Shown piece by piece: positions 9,773 through 22,189 of a stretch of DNA of 63,557 nucleotides. Origin of the DNA: Exophiala sp. HKRS030 (lineage: Eukaryota > Ascomycota > Eurotiomycetes > Chaetothyriales > Herpotrichiellaceae); the NCBI GenBank assembly GCA_023897205.1, contig JAHWDD010000022.1:1-63557 (forward strand), in the 5' to 3' direction. The notes under the pieces are model-generated. The model did no database searches. It saw nothing but the letters and a program-made list of their open reading frames with translations, and was not told where the DNA came from. The position numbers and the translations under genes are program-made. The first letter of the stretch is position 1. Each line of letters opens with the position of its first letter.

Positions 9773-12542
9773 GCCAGAGAGAAGTCCTCATGTAAAGGAT
9801 GGCAGAAAGACTGTGTTGGTAGGTAGCAGAGTCTGAAGAAGCGGCCTTGGACGCTAGCTGCTATTTTTGTCGATAACAACGCACATTGAAGGCCGATAAC
9901 GACCAGTGCAAACAGGCGAAGCAAGTAACAGGTCCATCGGCACAGCCGACAGCCTGAATGCTAGCCACGTTGGGGCAGAGGTGCATTGCAAGCTAGGTTC
10001 GGTGAAATCTGAACACTTCTTGGTGTGCTTGCTGATCTGAATTGTTCCAGATCAAACGGATAGAGCAATTGAGATCCTGGTGTTTCTTCCATAGCACTTT
10101 ACCGTCAAATAAGCGATCCATTTTCAATTTTCAAGCGCCTTATTCTCAACACTTGTCCCAGGGGGCGCAAGGTGAGCTTGCGCCGTGTTCAGACCTTCGA
10201 GAGGGACTAACCATCTGCTTGCCACTCCAAAAGATCTAGTCGTGGCAGTGTTATTTTTCAGCACGGTAACACGCCCAGCTACTGAAGTACGATCATAAAC
10301 ACCTTCAAGTCACAGTTTCCTTGTGGAACCTCAGACGGTATCGCAATTAGCCGCTGGCGACGCCCTGAAACATGTTCATACTGACGGGTCGGGTGGTTTT
10401 CAAATGGTGTCTCCCTCTTTTTTCGTGGTGGCACGTTGCAACGTGTCTTTTCCCTGCGTTGTGGACTCATCTTGGTTCACGCTTTTTCAGCGTTTAACAC
10501 CAGACACTGTGTGAAGGTGTGAGTCCATTTTCCCGCGGCATGTAGCCTACGCTGTAGTTGCTCGCAGAGAGCACTTTTGGACTGTTGAGCAGTCCGTTAG
10601 TCCAGCAGTACATTGGTTACATGATGACCTCCAGCCTTGCGAGCGAGGCTATGGTTGCCTTGGTATAGTTACCTTAACGTAACCTTCGTCCGGTCCTGGT
10701 TGTCACCACGTCATGGGTGGCATTCGTCGTACAGAGAAACACTTTCTATGGCGATCGATCGTGATGTTCAAGCCTAGGAAACGCTATCCTCCCCAAATGA
10801 TACCTTACGTGCGGCTGGGAATATAGTGACACTTCCGTGGTCGAAATATGGTAAGAAGCACAAGCAGCGGATTGAAATGCTCCAGCAAGGTTCAAAGAAC
10901 AGTTCTTCACGCTGCCACGTGGTCCAGCATCATCGCCATCGCGGATGAAGAGCCCCCTCATTAATGACGTCAGAACACCTCGCTGTCGCTCAGGCTGGTT
11001 GCCTTTGTTGGTGTTGCACAACTATATGTTCTTTATCAATCACCGCTTCGCCCCATTAATACTTGGTCTTCGTTGGTCTTGATGATTCGGGGCTGCATCA
11101 GAGCTTCTCAACTTCGCGAGATACCTCTCTTGTCTAGTAGAATGGGAATTATCTATACACTAACGACGTGTTCAAGAGCCTTGACATAATCTGTGCCTAT
11201 CTTTGCGAATTGCTCGTGTTGGAAGGGTGAGAAACATTGCCCAGCGGAATGACAGCCTTCCGTCATTTAGTTCTGTACAATACTTGGCACCACCCCCCTT
11301 ATCCCTGCAGCAGCCAGAATCCGCGGTGGCTGTGATGGCTTTTAGCTGTAATTCCCATTCGACCTAGGACAGGAATTTGGCTACTGATGAGCAGTGATTG
11401 ACCGGACTCCTGATGGTTACGTCATCATCTGAAATGCGTGGCTGAACGCGGCTTGTCCCCGGGTCCCATGTGCACGCAGTATAGGTAGGTAACTGAGATT
11501 CTCCCATGTTCTGACTTTCTCCAACTATTGAGGCCTACCACTCAGACATATTCCTCCCCGTTCCGATTTTTCGGCAGTTGTCTCAGGATCTAACGAGGAG
11601 AGCCGTGGGTATGGACTTTCAGGACTGCAAGTATGATGCCTTCGGATTTGGGCGTCGCACAATCTCCAACCTAGTTATGCGAGAAGTAGTACCTCTTCGA
11701 TTGGTCGGCTGAGTCGCACTTCCCCTCTTTTGCCCAAACCCGATGATTTCACGCGCTTCGAGTCTTGGATCCACACCAAAGAACAAACACCATCCGGAAG
11801 AAACATCCAGCTCGCAGTCAGAACAATCCATTGATGCCGCCGTTTGAACCCGCTTCTATGCGGGTTTGCACACTTGGCCCTAATGACCCTGTTATTCACA
11901 TGGCTGGAAGCTGAAGTTCGGAGCGTGAACATTAGTGCTGCGAACGCGGTTGGTCTGATGCCGAATCACTAATCACTGGTCTTGAACAACCTGATTAACA
12001 CCGAAGTGGGCCGGAAAAATCACCCAGTGCAGATTCCGCCTTCAGATTGGCCGCATTTAAGGGTTTGGAAAACTTCCCTAAGATTGGTTACATTCACCAG
12101 TCGGGCGGAGATTGGCACTTCTTGAGAATCAACCGGGAGATTAAAGTATATATAGCCGTCTCAGGCGGGCTACCAGCCTCTCTGTTGTGATGCTTCTTCC
12201 CCAAACCCCTATACTTGAGTATCTGCTCTGCACATCTTTCTTCGAGGATCGCTTGCCTACTCAATTGTCTTGCGCTACGTGGACACAATTCTCGCGTCTC
12301 ACCATCCTAGTTCGAACTTTGCAGGCAAATTTCTGGTAGAGTTAATTGTGTTGCCCCGGCCCGAATTGTCCTCATGCTAAGGGTCCCGGTGCGGAAGCAT
12401 CGGTGGGTGGCAAGTTCCCGAAATGGGGAGGCATCTAGCCGGAGTCAGTCCTTTGCAGTCAATCAGGACAAAAGATGAATCACTGGGTGGGGATCGATTT
12501 CCACGAGACCATCTTCCTCTCGCGCGCAGATCCCGTGCGACC
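9773..12542. other. Gene-poor stretch, 2.8 kb
   Basis: Normal base composition. No frame longer than about 100 codons, no splice structure and no recognised motif on either strand. A TGACGTCA-like palindrome sits near 10966 but with no gene to attach it to. The right end is the promoter of the Zn2Cys6 gene. Confidence 0.45.
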
Positions 12543-15133
12543 ATGGCTCGAACCACACATGCCTGCGACCGCTGCAGAGTGATGCGCACGAAATGTTCTG
12601 GCGGAGACAGGTGTACGAAATGTGTCCACGACAACGCAACATCCGTGTATGGAGATCGTAAGAGAGAACGCAACATCAAGCACGAAGTGTCTACCGGGAT
12701 CGAAAATATGCGGATACTAACTGGGCGCAGAGCAGACTGCTAGGGGAATCCCTTGTTCTCGCTGAAGATTTAAAAGGCGAGGCTAAAGTCCTGCTCGCAG
12801 CGCTTCGGGCTTTGACTGAGAGTGACGATTTCGATTCTTCTAAACACGGCGACATAGTTAATATCCTGTCGACTGTGTGTTCACATAGTATCCTGCAACG
12901 TCAAGAAAGGACTAACACACATACCGCAGTATTCGGCGAAACTGTCGGGGAACGGCGGAGAGCTAAGTGGTCGGTCTTTGCATTTAGCAAGCAGCAACAG
13001 GGAGAAGCGAACTAACTTCAAGAGTATACAACGTGAAGAGCCAGGCAACGAACGTGGAGAAAACAAGGGAGCTTCGAGTATCGTACTACTAGAAAAGCAC
13101 GGTGAATTGACTCATCAGGTCGACTTGGATAGTGGCGCGGGAGCCTCGGGATTTATGGGTGAAATGTCACCAATATCCTGGATCCGGCGTGCTTATGAAA
13201 TACTGCACTGCCAGACCACTTTAGACAAGGATACAACCGATATTACTATGGGCGAACTGGACCATCATCTAGCCAAGGCCGCAGACTTCAACTTTTTCAT
13301 GGATGACGTTGATCTCCTGGGCGTCGACGAAGATCATGTCAACCCGCACAAATGGCCTCCGATGAAGACGGCTGTCTTACTGTCGGAATCGTATTTCAAG
13401 GCAATACAAGGCAGCTTGTCGTTTCTGGTCCGTGAATCGTTCTTGCAATCCTTATTCTCCTATCCACGCCGAAACACTCTACCAGGTTGGAAGGAACGTC
13501 GCTGGCTGGCATTGGCAAACCTTGTATGGGCCATCGGCTCCAAATGGCTTCGGATTATTGGGTATGATCATGCAGATATCCAGCAAACTCACCTTCTATA
13601 TTATGCCCGGGCCCGTGCACTAGGTCTCGACCATAGAGTTATGGTTGATCATCCGGACATTGACCGTGTGCAAGGACTCGGCCTTCTGGCATTTTATCTT
13701 CTTATCAATGGATCTATCTCCAGGTAAGCTAAGACACGCCGTTGAGGTACCTATTTAACCTATGACTCAGAGCGTGGAATACCTTGGGCCATGCCGTACG
13801 CCACGCAACGGCTCTGGGTCTCCATCTCAGGGTTTCCGATCCCGCCATCGACGAGATAGAAAGAGACCGACGAGCACGAACGTGGTATTCATTATACAGC
13901 TTAGAGATATCGATTGCCGAGATCACTGGACGGCCAAAATCGATCTCTTTATCGAACGTGACGACACCTGTTGAGATTTTGCAGAGAACGCAGGCCGGGG
14001 GCCTGGAAGTAGGCCAGCACGCCGGGAATTTGAGTTCCACTGGCGAGTCGCCGGGGATGTGGTTCGGCGACTTGAGAGCAGGGCACGAGCTTCGCTTGGG
14101 GGATAGAGAGACTTCGATGGACTGGAAAAGCTTTCCAACTTCAGGTCATGAGATCACGCCTCTATATTTTCCTCACTGACTTCAGCTTTGTCTTTTGAGT
14201 GACAGGATCGCCGCGCAATTGTACAGCGGGACATCCAGCGACTCGTGGGTCGAAATTCAACATAAGATCGCCAAGTTACAGTTAGATTTGATTTCCTGGA
14301 CTCAGACATTGCCGGACGAACTACAGCTCCAGAGCATTGTGACGGCGGATTTCGATTCCCGCGAGCGCGTCGAGTTGGCCATGTATTATTACAGCCTAGG
14401 GATGATTCTCCACCGTCCGTCTCTGTGTGAGACCGTTGGCGAGAATCAATCTGGGAGCTTACACGAGTTCAATCGAAATTCAGCAAGGACTTGCGTCCAC
14501 GCCGCGTTGTCCTTGCTAAAGATCATGCCGGACAGCCCCTCCTCGCCTCAGGCTGACCAGCTTCTCCCTTGGTGGATCTTGCTTCATTACGTGACGCAAG
14601 CGACGGCAATCTTAATGTTGGAATTGACACTGAACTGCCAGCACTTGCACAATGAGATCGATGAAATAGCGGAGCACCTGCACAAAGCCATGAAATATTT
14701 ATCGTGCATGTCTACCGAGTCGCCCTCGGCATACCGAGCATGGAGGACGTTCAGACCATTGTTTACCGTCATTCTAACCGTTCACAGCGAATACAAGCAA
14801 AATGAAATCATGAATATCACAGAACAGGCGCCTCGGCCGAAAGCGTGGACAGAAAAAGATGAAGCTTCCATGCAGAAGACGGTTTTCATTCCCCAATCTT
14901 GGGTGAAGTATGTACATATTAGGCTTAACGGGTGTGAGAACAATTTGATGATCAATAATACTTCAAGCATACGTCTCTCTGGTGCCTTTATGCCACTCGA
15001 ACTAAAATGTATGAGTTTTTCTGAAGAGGGGTCTGTGAAGGAGAGCTCAAGTAAGGACTTAGTCCACAGACAAAAGAACATTTGGTCCTTTACTGAGCCG
15101 TCGAAGTCGCTTTGTCGATTTGCTCAATTGTGA
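12543..15133 (+). pseudogene. Zn(II)2Cys6 transcription factor with premature stop and damaged zinc cluster
   Basis: Nuclear DNA-binding regulator family. Exons 12543-12686, 12731-12874, 12930-13723 and 13771-15133. Introns of 44, 55 and 47 nt have clear branch sites and matching phase. The zinc cluster reads HACDRCRVMRTKC, then SGGDRCTKCVHDN, with CX2CX6CX5CX2C intact. The sixth Cys position is Ser (TCC, 12642-12644). A coiled-coil-like LLGESLVLAEDLKGEAKVLL follows. The middle-homology region includes LPGWKERRWLALANLVWAIG, HAVRHATALGLH, RARTWYSLY and GRPKSIS. An in-frame TGA at 14177-14179 falls where related proteins have Arg (YFPH-stop-LQL), and the frame then continues with SDRIAAQLYSG to 15133. 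Full length would be about 800 aa. Target unknown. Confidence 0.8.
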
Positions 15134-16699
15134 GTGGCACAAGCTAGATCTTCCAGCTCGCAGATACTAGTATAACATTTTTCAAGCTAAGCCAAGGAAA
15201 CAGCCACGGCATACTATCAATGCTTCACAAATGTGATATAATTCATCCTACCAAACCTCTCACCATGCTCAAATCCAGGCAGGAGTGTATCACGTGTCGA
15301 AATCGCATCGTGCTTGGACAACATAATCGATTTCAGCCAAGATTTCATTTGGTCAAGATTAGTGTAGTATTGGAGGCCTGCATCGGCTTGACACGGGTTT
15401 TTGTAGGACGACGGTGCGATACTGTCTACTTTCCTCGAAAATGTGTGGGCTGATCCCGAGCTCAACGGCAACCCCGCGTTTAATAGTATAAGGCTTCTCC
15501 CCTTCCTTTCTTTTCGTTCCTAAGTTCAGTTTATTCGGCTTCGACGGCAGCAGAAGTAGAATCTTGCGGTGCACATAATACTCAAAAATACGCACTCTGT
15601 TCCTGGTGGCAGTAACGGCTGGGAGAATCTATTAAGTAAGATTGCCATTTATTCGTCACCGAACAGATTAACGGCAGCTAAAAGCCACACAAACAAGAGG
15701 AGCGGCATACAGGCCAAACTTTTGGGTCGGGGTCTCCATTCTCTGCTGGAAACAGGCAACAAAGGCTCCATTCGTTCAAAGATACTGTATAGAGTATAAT
15801 CCCTTCTCAACATGCTCGTGTGAGTTTGGAGAGACCGCACCGGCTTATGAATCAAACGTGTAATATAGGAAACTCCATCACTGAAACACACTGCTATAGC
15901 TAGTCAAGCTCTAACGTCTCACCTCTTCTAAAACTACACCTTCATTGGCCGTCAGTTACGTAAGGAGTTGCTGTGCGTAAAGCACTCACAATACAACGCG
16001 ATCTCCACAGAAATATTGCCAAGAGTCTGCTTGGGAGACATGATTCGGGACCACCACACCGCGCGTCGTGCGTGCTACGATATACTCTCAATTTTCTAAC
16101 GCTGTTCGTAACCTTCAAATTTGCATGTCCATTGCCAATGAGCTCCTAGTAAGTACTATAACGTGCGAGTCTGGAGAATATCTTTTCTGCGTCCATTCTT
16201 CCTGACTTGTTTGTAACGTTCCAAAGCCCAGTCGTGCAGGTGATTATGACTTGTAACCCGGTCGATAATTGATCTGACGAAATCTTGTACATTGGTTTCT
16301 CGATTCGTTGGTTTTCGTTCTCTCTATCTTCAGTGGGATAGGATAATGAAGTTGGCCGTCCCACCCTGCTTCAGCACTTGAGGACCACCCGAAGTGCAAC
16401 ATCGTGTCTCGATTCAGTCAGCCGATCCGCAATGGTCGAATGTACGCCAGCCAAGCGGCCACAGACGTTATCTCCTTCAATTTAACAAGGGGAAAAGTAT
16501 TAAAATTCTGATACCCGGGGCCTGTCCTCTGCAGCGAAAAAAGAGGCAAATATGTAATGAATGATCAGAACATCGTCCAGACTATAGCTCACGAGATTGT
16601 GCGTGAGGTGGTACCTCAACAAGACGAGCATAAATTAAAAGTTGGTCATCGTGGGTCAGTCGGCACTTGGATTCCATTTAGACATGTAAGATACGTGTA
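15134..16699. other. Intergenic, no gene recognised
   Basis: About 1.6 kb. Composition becomes more AT-rich towards the right. Short frames only. A 105-codon plus frame at 16557-16874 overlaps the repeat copy that follows and is not convincing as a gene. Confidence 0.4.
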
Positions 16700-16929
16700 C
16701 AGGACAACGAGGTCCTGGATGAGGCGACAGAGAAAGTCAAGTATACGCGAAACTTTTTACCATTTGAGGGTGAAAGCTTGCTTAGTCTTGGCTTGGGATC
16801 CTACCAAGCACGACATTAACACACCCAAGAGGCCTACAGTCCAATTAGTTAATTACAGAACAAAGTTTTTGTGAGAGGCCGAATTAAAAGAAGTCTCTCC
16901 TAAGAGCGGAGACAGTCAGTGAATAATAG
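16700..16929 (+). repeat. Dispersed repeat, copy A (little mutated)
   Basis: Matches 22331-22560 in the same orientation. Shared anchors include ACGAGGTCCT, GTATACGCGA, TTAGTTAATTA and AAAGTTTTTGTGAGAGGC in the same order and spacing. Where the copies differ, this copy usually has CA or TG and the other has TA. It is probably a fragment of a transposable element. No transposase or terminal repeat was identified. Confidence 0.8.
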
Positions 16930-17329
16930 TCTCGATGTCTGTTGCTTCAGGTGATCTCAATTTCGCATCACCGCTGGTGCTATGGAACTAGTTGCCGTGT
17001 CCAATACCAAGGTCAACGAAGCGCAGTGAGCGAATACTGTGATCCCAAAGCTTAAACTGCTGCATAGCCACATCTGCAAGTTACTTACATGACCACACAT
17101 TCTCTTTTATCTTCGCCTTCATCACCGGCTGAGTTTACCTTGTTAACTTCCGCTGCAGTAGGCCGTGAATATAGCTCGCTATATCTCTTGCACTTAAACG
17201 CTGTAGATAGGTTCTAAAGAAAAGACTCCTGTTATGAAGCTTTAAGGGCAGCCTGAAAACACGCCTTTAGTTTGTTAGTGTCCTTCACTGATTCGCTTCG
17301 TATCTCTTTACGGTAACACATCAGTACTT
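16930..17329. other. Transition from normal to AT-rich composition
   Basis: Normal composition to about 17230, then increasingly AT-rich. No gene seen. Confidence 0.4.
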
Positions 17330-18190
17330 AATAGAGTGCATATTAGTATGTATATTACCGTCGCATTATAGGCGACCCTCTCTTACTAGTGAATTTTTTC
17401 TGACACTATAAGTATACTCGCCATTATAACTATTCTATAGTGTCTAAAGTGAGAGCGATTTAACCGCCCATAAAGTAGTAAAGAACTTTAATGCGTTAAA
17501 CTTAAGTGTGACTATTAGTGTACTACTTCCTTTAAATATTATGGGTAGCTCGGAAAAATAGAGAGTGAGTTCTTAAAGGTTACTCGCAAGCTATAATAAC
17601 TCCTTTAACTTGTCTAATAAGTATATATCTATTTTTTCTAGATTCCTAAAATTTAGTCTAAGGTCTTTCACATAACTAATAGTAATTATGTTACTTAATA
17701 AAGAATTTAAGTTTTAGTAATTTATGCGGTGATTAATATATAGTCTTATATTATTATATTATTACTTATTAATGATAAGGATTAAAGGGTAGAGAAAGAA
17801 TCTATATCCTTTAGAACTAATAGAGCGAAACCTAGAGCTAAGATAAGGCTCATAAATTCTGATTTATATTTTAAGGGTAAGTGCTTTAAATCCTAATAAG
17901 TTTAGAGGCTAGCATTTTTATGAAGAGAATTTAATAAATTGAACACTACGTTTAGGTTTCTTAATGCCTATTTATCGATAGAAGATCTTGGAGTAGCTTT
18001 GAAAGAATAACCTTAGAGTTATTAGGTCTCTAGACGCCCGCATATTTAAGAGACTGGTCGGAGCCTTTCGGCGATAAAAAGTGAGGAAGTGGTAGGATAA
18101 GCTAAGTAGGCGAACGGGTATAAATAGTAATAAATACTTAGTAGCTAGTTAAATACTATACTAAGTTTAGATAGCTACATATTACGTTAG
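17330..18190. repeat. AT-rich RIP-like block I
   Basis: About 0.86 kb with abundant TA and very few CA or TG dinucleotides, stops in all frames, and sharp edges with normal sequence. This is the composition expected of a transposon copy hit by RIP. The element type cannot be read. Confidence 0.7.
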
Positions 18191-18789
18191 AGCTTAGTGG
18201 TGATTGCCTGCATCTTGGGGCTGTGCTTAGAGGATAAAAGGCCAACGTGTAAATGTTATGTTCATTGGCGGTACGAACATAAATGCGCCATGTATTTGTG
18301 TGGCAGCCACACTACATCAGAACCTAGAACTTCTGATATATTTGTGATGGCCTTAGTCAGTGAATCATGGTTACGCGAAAGTAGGTATTAGTGATTTGGA
18401 TGGCGGTTCTGTCGAAAGAAACAGGTCCATTGTCAGAAGGCTTCCTCTGCATTTGGTGCTAACCTTCCGCATATACGGTACTATAGAGTGATGATACAAT
18501 TGAAACAGATTATTCTATCTAGATAGCCTAGATATCAGAACTCAAAAGGATAAAGAAAAAGAATTCCTTATGCGGGAAGCTTGCGGAGTCTTCTAAGTTT
18601 TCTTGGCGGTGTTCTTAGCGCGGGCTCTGTGGTGTTGCTCTCTTTCTCAGCGTTGTCAATTCTCTATTCTGTCTACTCGTGACATTCATGGAGAGTCAAC
18701 TCATGACGAGATTACTCCTAGCTGCTGCAACAAATGAGACCGGGCAGACAATCCGTAGCAGCACCCGCCGGGTCACAATAGAGCGCGAC
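18191..18789. other. 3' flank of ZIP gene, normal composition
   Basis: About 0.6 kb with GC-normal sequence and a 64-codon frame without motif. Nothing recognised. Confidence 0.4.
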
Positions 18790-20036
18790 CTATGCCCACT
18801 TCCCAAGTAAAGACATTATTCCTGCGCCTAGCAGCATCGAGATAATCATGAAAGCCAACTTCCTGTCGTTGTTGGTGCGGTCAGGGCTGAACAAGAAGTC
18901 TCTAGCCATGAGCTCCACCAACCCGGTATATATCAAGATACCGGCGGAAATCGCGTCAAGTAGTCCAGAAACAACGTTTGCCGTATAACTGTTGGAATTA
19001 TAGGTCGTCCGAAGGCCAAGGCCGATCGCGATGGCAATCGGGGTGGTAAGGCCGTAGCCGGCACACAGCCACCAGGGCATCCAGCTGTATCGCCTCGGGA
19101 ATGGAATTGCAGACAGACGAGCTCCGATACCTAGGCCTTCGAAGGATTGGTGGAAGACGATGACAGGATACAAAACTGAGAACTCCGGGCCGGCTGTTCC
19201 AAGCGTCAAACCAATAATTACACTGTGAAAAATTATACCGAATTCGAGGATCAGAAAGGCCGCAATCTGTTGCCTAAAAGCCAGGGCTGCAGCTTGGTCT
19301 TTCTCTTCTTCTAGGTCTCGTTCATCGTCTTGAGCGACAGCCTGCGTGTTCTTAGACACTGGCAAACCTCCTTGTGGAGACGACGGCTCTAATTCAAGTC
19401 TGTCATCTCGTGCTTCAGGGTGGGCGGAAGCAGGGACCGAACGACGCCGTGAGAGGTCGTAGCGTAGCATTGCAGCGTCCACTGATCCTGATCGTAGGTG
19501 GTTGTCGGTTGGGTTCACATTGTCGTGCTGACTAATGCCGTACTTTTTCTCCACGTAACGCTCGGCAAGGAACTCCATCAGAAAGGTCAACATCACGGTT
19601 GCTAGGGCGATTGCTGGTGGCCAAGAATATTGGTACCATCCGCCAGTCATGCCCACGCATGTATTCTGGCCGATCTCGTAGTAAGACGGGTCGAGGAGAC
19701 TATGAAGCAATCAGCCGCGGAATCGTTTCACATAGCAGAAAATTAAACACACTGGACAAAGCCTGTTGCGATAATAACTCCGGTTCCAAAGTAGCGAGCA
19801 AAGAGATAGACATAAAGTGGAATTCTTAATCGCTTCACTCTAGTCGCTAGAACAGGGAAATAGGTCACCGCTGATGACACAAAGAGGATGACGAAGACCG
19901 AAGAGATGCGCGCCCCAAGGTTGCCATTGTACTCATTGCCAGTATAGAGGATGTAACAGGTCACATCTCTGGCGGAGGCTGTGTTGAGATTGACACATGT
20001 AGGGTCGGATAAGCCGAAGGGAAAGTTGTGAGACAT
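18790..20036 (-). CDS. ZIP-family zinc/iron transporter
   Basis: Plasma-membrane divalent metal importer of the ZIP (SLC39-like) family. Exons 19753-20036 and 18790-19699. The 53-nt intron (19700-19752) joins FV to HLLDPSYYEIG, recreating the conserved His of the first helices. The protein is 397 aa, with about eight hydrophobic segments. The N-terminus has DPTCVNLNTASARDVTCYI, and the third helix has YLFARYFGTGVIIATGFVH. A long charged loop (EARDDRLELE, DDERDLEEEKDQ) precedes the metal-site helices with FHSVIIGLTLG and FHQSFEGLGIGAR. The C-terminus is LLGAGIMSLLGKWA. No lesion. An upstream in-frame ATG at 20096 would add 20 hydrophobic residues, but the start at 20036 fits the family. It lies in a GC-normal island between two RIP-like blocks. 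Confidence 0.93.
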
Positions 20037-22189
20037 TCTCGCGTCCAGGTAAAGTGAAATAGCCAAGAGTAGCCAAGAGTAGCCAAGACGATACAAGCAA
20101 AAGGGAAAAAGTGAAAATTTTGCGGCCGAGCAGATACTTAACTATAGGCTCAGTAGCAGCTCAAAACGAGGACCTTAAGAAAACTCAGTTGTTCTCCAAT
20201 TAACCTCAACCCAGGTGACCCCATACGCGCGCACGGTTCCTACTGTACAGTAGATACCAGTGTTGCCTGTGAACCAAGTGCCTCTGAAAGTCCTCGCTGA
20301 TAATGTTTGTCCTTCAGATCAAGAACGAATTCTTGCGACAGAACAGAGCCCAAAAGAACACAGGCATGGCTAACGGGGAAGCTGCGTTGCGATCTGCATT
20401 GGACACATACATACCCAGGGACTTTTATCAAGATGCGCTTCCTATGGGAACACGCTTACGTAGGCGGACGTAATGACGAGCCATGGTGACGTCAGCCAGG
20501 TTCCAGTCAAGGCGGTAATGTTCATACGCCGCAACACCTCAGTGGGGAAGAGTACCTTCTGTTACACAGAAGCAGGGGAGGGCCGGGAGGGTCGTACTGT
20601 TGGCTTGCATAGAGACGTCAGTGCTTTAACTGCATAGCTGCCGATAATGGCCCCAATCGAGCCAGACTGTGACTCTAGTCAATCAATCAATCAAACCTAA
20701 TCATTAACACACTTCTTTGTGACTTCTACCACCAAATATCGCGATCAACCTCACAACCCCTAACCACATGGTTTTGTGGATCATCTTGACCAATCAAGAA
20801 TCTTCAATCCACACATGTGTTCCACAATTCACAACACGTTTTCCGAGTGCTTTGTCACCACTTTGGAGACCGATATACAGCAGAGATGCTTTCTCGGAAT
20901 TCTACGTGGACGTTCATCTCATCCAATCACCGTCAACATATCGTTTCAATTTACCCCAAGAAACCGTGGTTGGTAGTTTGCATTTGCTGGCATGACTAGT
21001 CTGGCGAGCTCTTCTCAAGGTCCTCAAGGTATCGTCTAAACCAATCGCGACCGGCCATGCAGGGACAGCGTTTCGCAATTCTTGCGGCTTATATCCTGCG
21101 GGCTCTACAGTATACAGTACTGTATATTGTAAGGGTTACATGTCGTTTGTTGCAATTAGTAATCGGAGGGATACGTTTGCCTACCACGCCCTCCTACCGC
21201 GGAGGTTAGCATGATTTTCAACTATGCAATATTCCATGATCTAGACGATTTTGTTTTCGAATGTGTTCCAAGGATATATCTCTTACCGTGGCACAATCCA
21301 AGATCCTGATCTACCCTTGCACTTCTAAATCTCAATCGGTGCGGACGACCTCATCGGAATGAGAACCTTGAGCTATCGATGTCTCCCTTGATTGGACGTT
21401 GATTTGTGTATTCGAGGTTTGGCGCAGAATAGTCATGGCGCATTGAAGAGTAGCTTGGCTCTCCGCGAGCGTCGTTTCCAGAAAATTAACGTACGAGGAC
21501 AAATGCGAGTTTCGAGTGCGTTCTTAGTTGAGCCGGATTAAGCACCACTGAGGATCACAGTTTGCTTTGCACAAATGGAACATCAAGGCGTTACAGCTCC
21601 CACAGTCAGATGTTGTCTCAGGCATTTCAGCTTTGTCGGATAAAGATGAACTTCAAAGGAAATGTTTTGTACGTAGTTTATATCCTGAGAATTTCATACA
21701 GTGTAGCTGCGCAGTCAGATGCACTATGTAGCTTTTGACAACATGTCTTAGAGTATCGAGGAAGGCCTGTCCATTTCTGACCATGGATTCCTGTGGAATA
21801 ATACCACTCATGAGATTTTGTGGTTATAGAAAATTTGACAAGCTTTTAACTACAGGATTTACATACAGTCGAGTAATGCAGATAGTCTTCCATCTTCTAT
21901 ATCCATGAGTTCTAATATACAGAGCCCAGCATATCAATGCAGAGCTGAGTGGCGCGCAAAGTGTTGTAGCTTACTCTCAGAAAATATTAGTATGTGTCTA
22001 TATCTTTGCTGAAGAAACTTGAATTGAGACTGTTTTTGTTGTTGTTAGCTGTTCGGGATGCCATTGGGAGACTCCAGGGGACTTTTATCCTCGACAAACT
22101 CGACAAACGTTTCTGGATGGTGCGCTTCCAGTTTGTGCCTTTTCTTAGTTTAAGCCTTGTCTAAGTCGGGCTAGTAAATATCTTCAAAT
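20037..22189. other. Long 5' region of ZIP gene, no further gene
   Basis: About 2.1 kb of normal composition with no convincing coding sequence. A 10-bp unit (AGCCAAGAGT) is repeated about 2.5 times at 20064-20090. Two CAAGGT sites lie close together near 21016-21031. CAAGGT-like motifs are known for zinc-responsive regulation in Aspergillus, but the distance (1 kb) makes a role uncertain. Confidence 0.4.

Noticed and set aside
16557..16874. 105-codon plus frame
   Set aside because: It runs into repeat copy A and its end matches the repeat, so it is probably not a host gene.
21016..21031. Two CAAGGT motifs as possible zinc-responsive sites for the ZIP gene
   Set aside because: About 1 kb from the start codon and a 6-bp word is expected by chance.
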